A stretch of DNA of 64,000 nucleotides. Origin: Siccirubricoccus deserti (GTDB lineage: Bacteria; Pseudomonadota; Alphaproteobacteria; Acetobacterales; Acetobacteraceae). The notes below the pieces were generated by a model that saw only the letters and a program-made list of their open reading frames with translations, ran no database searches and was not told where the DNA came from. Made by a program: the position numbers and the translations under genes. The stretch is from NCBI RefSeq assembly GCF_014283215.1, contig NZ_JACOMF010000002.1, positions 62,001 to 126,000 on the forward strand, given 5' to 3'. Positions 59,675-64,000 of this stretch are shown piece after piece (positions within the stretch are counted from its first letter, which is position 1; each line of letters begins with the position of its first letter).

Positions 59675-60991
59675 ATGGACCACCCCGCCATCTTCGCTCT
59701 CGCCTCCGGGGTCGGACGAGCGGCGGTAGCGGTGGTCCGGGTGTCCGGAGCGGGGACGCCGGGCATTCTCCAGGCCCTCGCAGGTGGTCTGCCCGAGCCT
59801 CGCCTCGCCACGCTCCGGCGCCTGCGCCACCCGGGCAGCGGCGAGACCCTGGACCGGGCGCTGGTGCTCTGGTTCCCCGGCCCGGCAAGCTACACCGGCG
59901 AGGACAGCGCTGAGTTGCATCTGCATGGCGGGCCGGCGGTGATTGCCGGGGTGGCGGAGGCGCTGGTTGCGGCCGGCGCGCGGCCGGCCGAGCCCGGCGA
60001 GTTTACCCGCCGCGCTTTCCTCAACGGCAAGCTCGACCTCACCGCCGCCGAGGGCATCGCCGACCTCATCGATGCCGAGACCGCGGCACAGCGCCGCCAA
60101 GCCCTGCGACAGGCGGGCGGGGCGCTGGCCACGCTCTATGGTGGCTGGGCGACGCGGCTGACCGCGCTACTGGCGCGGCAGGAGGCCTTCATCGAGTTCG
60201 AGGATGAGGATCTGCCAGCCGGGCTCGATGATGCGGTGGCGCTCGCCGCCGCCGGGCTGCGGGCGGAGATCCTCACGCATCTCGCTGACGGCCAGCGCGG
60301 TGAGCGGTTGCGGGAGGGGCTGGAGGTGGCAATCCTCGGCGCACCCAATGCCGGCAAATCCTCCCTGCTGAACGCCCTGGCGGGGCGGGAGGCGGCGATC
60401 GTCTCGGCCCGCGCCGGGACCACGCGGGATGTGGTGGAGGTGCGGCTCGACCTCGGCGGGGTGCCGGTGACCCTGGCCGATACGGCCGGGCTGCGCGAGG
60501 CAGCGGATGAAATCGAGGCGGAAGGGGTACGCCGTGCCCGCCGTCGGGCGGAGGATGCTGACCTCATTATCGCGGTTTTCGCCGCCGACCAGGCGCCGGA
60601 TGCGGAAACCCTTGCCTGGGTGCGGCCTGGGACTCTGGTGCTGGCGAACAAGACGGATCTGGCCGCCGCCCCGGTGATGATCGGTGGTCAGCCAGCGCTC
60701 GGGCTGTCGCTGCGCAGCGAGGAAGGGCTTGCCGCGTTGCGGCAGCGTCTGGCCGAGGAGGCCGCAACCCGCGCCGGCCTGGCGGCGGAGGCGGTGCTGA
60801 CCCGCCCGCGCCACCGTGCCGCGCTGGCCGAGGCTGCTGGCTGGCTCGCTGAGCTGGAGACGGCACCCCTGCCGGAGCTTCGAGCGGAGGCGCTACGCGC
60901 GGCGTTGCGGGCGCTGGGTCGGATCACCGGCCAGGTGGGGGTGGAGGCGGTGTTGGATGCCGTCTTCGGCGAGTTCTGTATCGGGAAGTGA
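59675..60991 (+). CDS. mnmE: tRNA uridine-5-carboxymethylaminomethyl modification GTPase MnmE
   Basis: 438 residues. The N-terminal tetrahydrofolate-binding domain has VVRVSGAGT, PASYTGEDSAELHLHGGPAV and GEFTRRAFLNGKLDL. The inserted GTPase has G1 GAPNAGKSSL, G2/G3 TTRDVVEVRLDLGGVPVTLADTAGLR and G4 NKTD. The conserved C-terminal CIGK, with the catalytic cysteine, is present. With MnmG it builds the cmnm5 group on wobble uridines. AGGGAAAG precedes the ATG at 59675. Confidence 0.96.
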   Translation: MDHPAIFALASGVGRAAVAVVRVSGAGTPGILQALAGGLPEPRLATLRRLRHPGSGETLDRALVLWFPGPASYTGEDSAELHLHGGPAVIAGVAEALVAAGARPAEPGEFTRRAFLNGKLDLTAAEGIADLIDAETAAQRRQALRQAGGALATLYGGWATRLTALLARQEAFIEFEDEDLPAGLDDAVALAAAGLRAEILTHLADGQRGERLREGLEVAILGAPNAGKSSLLNALAGREAAIVSARAGTTRDVVEVRLDLGGVPVTLADTAGLREAADEIEAEGVRRARRRAEDADLIIAVFAADQAPDAETLAWVRPGTLVLANKTDLAAAPVMIGGQPALGLSLRSEEGLAALRQRLAEEAATRAGLAAEAVLTRPRHRAALAEAAGWLAELETAPLPELRAEALRAALRALGRITGQVGVEAVLDAVFGEFCIGK

Positions 60992-60996
60992 AGGCC

Positions 60997-61638
60997 ATGG
61001 CTCAGGGCGCGGACGAGATCCGGGAATTCTATGGGCGCTGCGCCGCGGCGCGGCAGCGCTTCCAGCAGATGGCGGTGCAGGCGACGCCACGGCCGAAGCT
61101 GGAGGAACAGGCGAAGAAGCTCGGCCTGCCGGTGGGCGAGGAGCTGGCGCAGCTCGATGAGGGGGAGCTGGCCTATGCCTTCGACCTGGCCATCTACACC
61201 GCCCCGCCCGGGCGTTCGCGCGCCATTGACCGGGTGGCGCGGCAGCATGCCAGCCTGAAGACCGAGGCGGTGCTGGTGCTGAACGGGCTGACGCATTCCT
61301 GGCTCTCGGTCTTCCGGGTGATCGGTCCGCATCCGGAGATGGGGCTGGTGCTGGAAGATGCGTTGCTGGGTGGCGAGGTCTGGGTGGTGGATGAGGCGCT
61401 GGAGGAGTTCGGCCAGCCTGAGACGGTGTTCGCGGCTCGAGTCGCCCGGGTCTGGGGCTTCGCCATCGCCTGTGGGGTGGTGGCGCGGCTGGATGAGACG
61501 ATGCTGGCCGGCTTCCGAGGCGTAATCGCCGAGGGTGGGCTGGATCCTGCGACACTGACCGAGGACCCTCGCTTCGCCCGAGCCATGTGGCAACGGGCAC
61601 TTGGCTTCCACTTTGGCCCGGAGCGCCATCTCACCTGA
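60997..61638 (+). CDS. Uncharacterised protein between mnmE and mnmG
   Basis: 213 residues from the ATG at 60997 (GGGAAG and GAAGG upstream); a GTG at 60988 overlapping the mnmE stop would add three residues. It is soluble and mixed alpha/beta: a helical start ([19 protein letters not shown]), then strands such as [45 protein letters not shown] and [16 protein letters not shown] do not recognise a family. The codon use is like its neighbours, so it is not obviously foreign. Its place inside the mnmE-mnmG-rsmG operon suggests housekeeping regulation, but a role in tRNA modification is only a guess. Confidence 0.8.
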   Translation: MAQGADEIREFYGRCAAARQRFQQMAVQATPRPKLEEQAKKLGLPVGEELAQLDEGELAYAFDLAIYTAPPGRSRAIDRVARQHASLKTEAVLVLNGLTHSWLSVFRVIGPHPEMGLVLEDALLGGEVWVVDEALEEFGQPETVFAARVARVWGFAIACGVVARLDETMLAGFRGVIAEGGLDPATLTEDPRFARAMWQRALGFHFGPERHLT

Positions 61639-61688
61639 CCCCCGGCTGGCGCTTCGTCGCCGGCCATGGGTCCGCTATACCCCGCGGC

Positions 61689-63560
61689 ATGGACGACATG
61701 CGCTTCGATGTGGTGGTGGTGGGCGGTGGTCATGCCGGCTGCGAGGCCGCCGCCGCCGCAGCCCGCTGCGGGGCCCGCACCTTGCTGCTCACCCATCGGG
61801 TGGAGACGCTCGGCGAGATGTCCTGCAACCCGGCGATCGGCGGGGTTGGCAAGGGGCATCTGGTGCGGGAGATCGACGCGCTGGACGGTCTGATGGGCCG
61901 TGCCGCCGATGCCGCCGGCATCCATTTCAAGCTCCTGAATCGCAGCAAGGGCCCGGCGGTCCGCGGCCCGCGGGCCCAGGCTGACCGCAAGCTCTACCGC
62001 CAAGCAGTGCAGGCGCTGCTGCGGGCGACCGCGAGACTGGAGATCCTGGCCGAGGCAGCCGAGGATCTGGTGGTGGCCGAGGATGGCCGGATAGCTGGGG
62101 TGATCACCGCCACCGGCCGGCGCATTGGCGCAGGCGCTGTGGTGATCACCACTGGCACCTTTTTGCGCGGCGAGATCCACATCGGCGACACCCGCATCCC
62201 CGCCGGCCGGGTGGGCGAGGCGCCGTCCCTGGGGTTGGCTTCGACTCTGGACCGGCTCGGCCTGCCGCTGGCCCGACTGAAGACCGGCACACCGCCGCGG
62301 CTGGATGGCAAGACCATCGACTGGGCGGCGTTGGAGCCGCAGCCCGGCGATGATCCGCCTGAACCGCTGTCCTTGATGACGGAGCGGATCACCAATCGGC
62401 AGATCGCCTGCGCCATCACTGCCACTACCCCAGCAACTCACACGCTGATCCGGGACAACCTGCATCGCAGCGCGGTCTATGGCGGACGTATCGCCGGCGT
62501 CGGGCCGCGCTACTGCCCCTCCATCGAGGATAAGGTGGTGCGCTTCGCCGATCGGCAGCGGCACCAGATATTTCTGGAGCCTGAGGGGCTGGACGATGAC
62601 ACGGTTTACCCGAACGGCATCTCCACCAGCCTGCCGGAAGCGGTCCAGACGGCGCTGATCGCCTCCATTCCCGGGCTGGCGCGGGCCAGGATCCTCCGGC
62701 CCGGCTATGCCATTGAGTATGATCATGTCGATCCGCGAGCCCTGGCGCCGACATTGGAAGTGCGGACAGCGCCGGGGCTGTTCCTCGCCGGCCAGATCAA
62801 CGGCACCACCGGCTATGAGGAAGCAGCCGCCCAGGGGTTGCTTGCCGGGCTGAATGCCGCCCATCGCGCCGGCGGTGCCGTGCCAGATAGGGTGCTGACC
62901 CGGAGTGAGGCCTATGCCGGGGTGCTGGTGGATGATCTGGTGCTGCAGGGGGTGACCGAGCCCTACCGCATGCTCACCGCGCGATCCGAATACCGGCTGG
63001 CCCTACGAGCGGACAACGCGGGCTTGCGTCTGACGGAGAAGGGCATCGCCTGGGGCTGCGTTGGAGCGGAGCGTGCCGCCATGCACCGCGCCTTTGCCGC
63101 AGTTCTGGCCGATGCCCTGGCTCGGGCCAGGGCGGAAGGCTGTACTCCACGGCAATACGCCGCCGCCGGCGTGCCGGTGAACCAAGATGGCCGGTGGCGC
63201 AGTGCCCTCGAAGCGCTCGCGCTGCCGGCCATGACCGTCGATGCGGCCGACCGCATCTTCCCCTGGCTACGCGACCTGCAGCCCCGAGTGCGGGCGGAGC
63301 TGGAGGCCCAGGCGCTCTATGCTCCCTACCTTGATCGCCAAGCCGCGGAGCTGCGGGTGCTGGAGCGGGAGGAGCGGCTGGCGATTCCGCCGGTGCTGGA
63401 CTTCGGCCTCATCCCCGGCCTTTCCGCCGAGATGCGGCAGCGCCTCTCCGCCGCCCGCCCGGCCACGCTCGGCAGCGCCGGCCGCATCCCCGGCGTCACT
63501 CCAGCCGCCCTCGCCGCTTTGGCCGTTCACCTGCGGCGCACGGAGCCGCGTTTCACGTGA
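61689..63560 (+). CDS. mnmG: tRNA uridine-5-carboxymethylaminomethyl modification enzyme MnmG
   Basis: 623 residues. FAD loop [22 protein letters not shown] at 8-29, [98 protein letters not shown] and [15 protein letters not shown] are family signatures. It works with MnmE. The ATG at 61689 is chosen by homology; the frame is open upstream to 61587. The 3' end contains a parS site and its stop overlaps the rsmG GTG start by four bases (GTGA). Confidence 0.96.
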   Translation: MDDMRFDVVVVGGGHAGCEAAAAAARCGARTLLLTHRVETLGEMSCNPAIGGVGKGHLVREIDALDGLMGRAADAAGIHFKLLNRSKGPAVRGPRAQADRKLYRQAVQALLRATARLEILAEAAEDLVVAEDGRIAGVITATGRRIGAGAVVITTGTFLRGEIHIGDTRIPAGRVGEAPSLGLASTLDRLGLPLARLKTGTPPRLDGKTIDWAALEPQPGDDPPEPLSLMTERITNRQIACAITATTPATHTLIRDNLHRSAVYGGRIAGVGPRYCPSIEDKVVRFADRQRHQIFLEPEGLDDDTVYPNGISTSLPEAVQTALIASIPGLARARILRPGYAIEYDHVDPRALAPTLEVRTAPGLFLAGQINGTTGYEEAAAQGLLAGLNAAHRAGGAVPDRVLTRSEAYAGVLVDDLVLQGVTEPYRMLTARSEYRLALRADNAGLRLTEKGIAWGCVGAERAAMHRAFAAVLADALARARAEGCTPRQYAAAGVPVNQDGRWRSALEALALPAMTVDAADRIFPWLRDLQPRVRAELEAQALYAPYLDRQAAELRVLEREERLAIPPVLDFGLIPGLSAEMRQRLSAARPATLGSAGRIPGVTPAALAALAVHLRRTEPRFT

Positions 63561-63564
63561 AACA
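63549..63564. other. parS site 1 (ParB-binding, chromosome partition)
   Basis: CGTTTCACGTGAAACA: 15 of 16 bases match the parS consensus TGTTTCACGTGAAACA, with the full TTTCACGTGAAA palindrome. It covers the mnmG stop and the rsmG start. Confidence 0.9.
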
Positions 63565-64000
63565 CCTTGAGGCCTTCGACTTCGGTGTTTCACGTGAAGC
63601 AGAGGCGAAGCTGCGCGACTACTTGGCGCTGCTGCTACGATGGAACGCCCACATCAACCTGGTTGCCGACCGTGACGCGGAAACGGTTTGGCGCCGACAT
63701 GTGCTGGACTCTCTCCAACTCCTGCCGCTGCTGCCAGAGACTGAAGAGCCGCTGGTGGATATCGGCGCAGGCGCCGGCTTCCCCGGCCTCATGCTGGCCG
63801 TCGCTACCGGCCGCCCGACCCATTTGGTGGAGTCGGACCGCCGCAAGGCCGCCTTCCTGAACGAAGCTGCCCGAGTTCTTGGTCTTGCCGGCACGGTGGT
63901 GGTCCATGCCAGCCGCATCGAGGTCGCCTCCTTGCCCCAGGCCGCCATCCTTACCGCTCGCGCCCTCGCATCCCTGCCCGATCTGCTCGCCCATGCCCAC
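63557..64000 (+). CDS. rsmG: 16S rRNA (guanine(527)-N7)-methyltransferase RsmG (3' end outside window)
   Basis: The first 148 codons are present. It starts from GTG 63557, overlapping the mnmG stop as GTGA; the start lies inside a parS palindrome. The protein reads [52 protein letters not shown], and the SAM motif [16 protein letters not shown], then [23 protein letters not shown], all RsmG features. It methylates G527 of 16S rRNA. In Alphaproteobacteria parA and parB usually follow. Confidence 0.95.
   Translation, partial: MKHLEAFDFGVSREAEAKLRDYLALLLRWNAHINLVADRDAETVWRRHVLDSLQLLPLLPETEEPLVDIGAGAGFPGLMLAVATGRPTHLVESDRRKAAFLNEAARVLGLAGTVVVHASRIEVASLPQAAILTARALASLPDLLAHAH
63586..63601. other. 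parS site 2 (ParB-binding, chromosome partition)
   Basis: TGTTTCACGTGAAGCA: 15 of 16 bases match the parS consensus; the one change (A to G) is near the 3' end. It lies inside the rsmG coding sequence, 37 bases centre to centre from site 1. Confidence 0.88.

Noticed and set aside
1-64000. CRISPR arrays, tRNA or rRNA genes, insertion sequences, prophage
   Set aside because: No regularly spaced direct repeats, cloverleaf-like sequences, transposase or phage genes were seen on reading the window; a tool-based scan was not possible.

Overview
The window is very GC-rich, with short intergenic gaps, frequent GTG/TTG starts and many ATGA/GTGA stop-start overlaps. Several gene families point to an alphaproteobacterium of the Acetobacteraceae (Roseomonas-like): TctC/Bug solute-binding proteins, a fused cellulose synthase BcsAB of the type known from acetic acid bacteria, and the order mnmE-mnmG-rsmG, which in Alphaproteobacteria normally leads into parA-parB near the chromosome origin. 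Two near-consensus parS sites at the right edge support an origin-proximal position there. The genus is an inference; no rRNA, tRNA, insertion sequence, prophage or CRISPR array was recognised.

Layout. 1-253: start of a TAXI-type TRAP solute receptor. 395-1096: CBS-CBS-BON protein. 1171-6373 (minus): lipid A/envelope operon (LpxH-like phosphatase, glycosyltransferase, DUF374 acyltransferase, waaA, lpxK), with a divergent diacylglycerol-kinase-like gene at 6653. 7580-10879 (minus): a large zinc-ribbon/adenylate cyclase/AAA/TPR signalling protein. Divergent from it, 11106-15266 is a tight four-gene operon: subtilisin-like protease, radical SAM/SPASM protein, PqqD-like protein and an uncharacterised protein. 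This looks like a peptide- or protein-modification system and is the strongest candidate for something undescribed. 15526-18645 (minus): tctCBA. 18840-21417: SapC-family gene, then a small repeat protein (five TDNDP repeats) immediately followed by a JmjC-type oxygenase, a plausible substrate/enzyme pair. 21643-24313: alr, mlaE, mlaF. 24335-31122: lytic transglycosylase, two orphan solute-binding proteins, TauD-type dioxygenase, tyrosine phosphatase, radA. 31269-33436 (minus): PAS-GGDEF-EAL protein and a coupled small ORF. 33595-38272: cvpA-purF, SDR, rlmJ, gpsA.

38432-49079 (minus) is a cellulose operon: bcsZ, a Pro-rich protein, bcsQ, a bcsA-bcsB fusion and bcsC. bcsC carries an in-frame amber codon 49 codons before its natural end. 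The operon has the Pro-rich gene and BcsAB fusion of Komagataeibacter-like systems plus the BcsQ of enterobacterial systems, and no bcsD is seen. 49334-54901: intradiol dioxygenase followed by a complete five-gene Liv-type ABC importer, suggesting uptake and ring cleavage of an aromatic compound. 54886-59057: tag, a solute-binding-protein remnant, GNAT, LysR, quinone oxidoreductase, ogt. 59278-64000: thioredoxin-like ferredoxin, mnmE, an uncharacterised gene, mnmG, and rsmG running off the edge.
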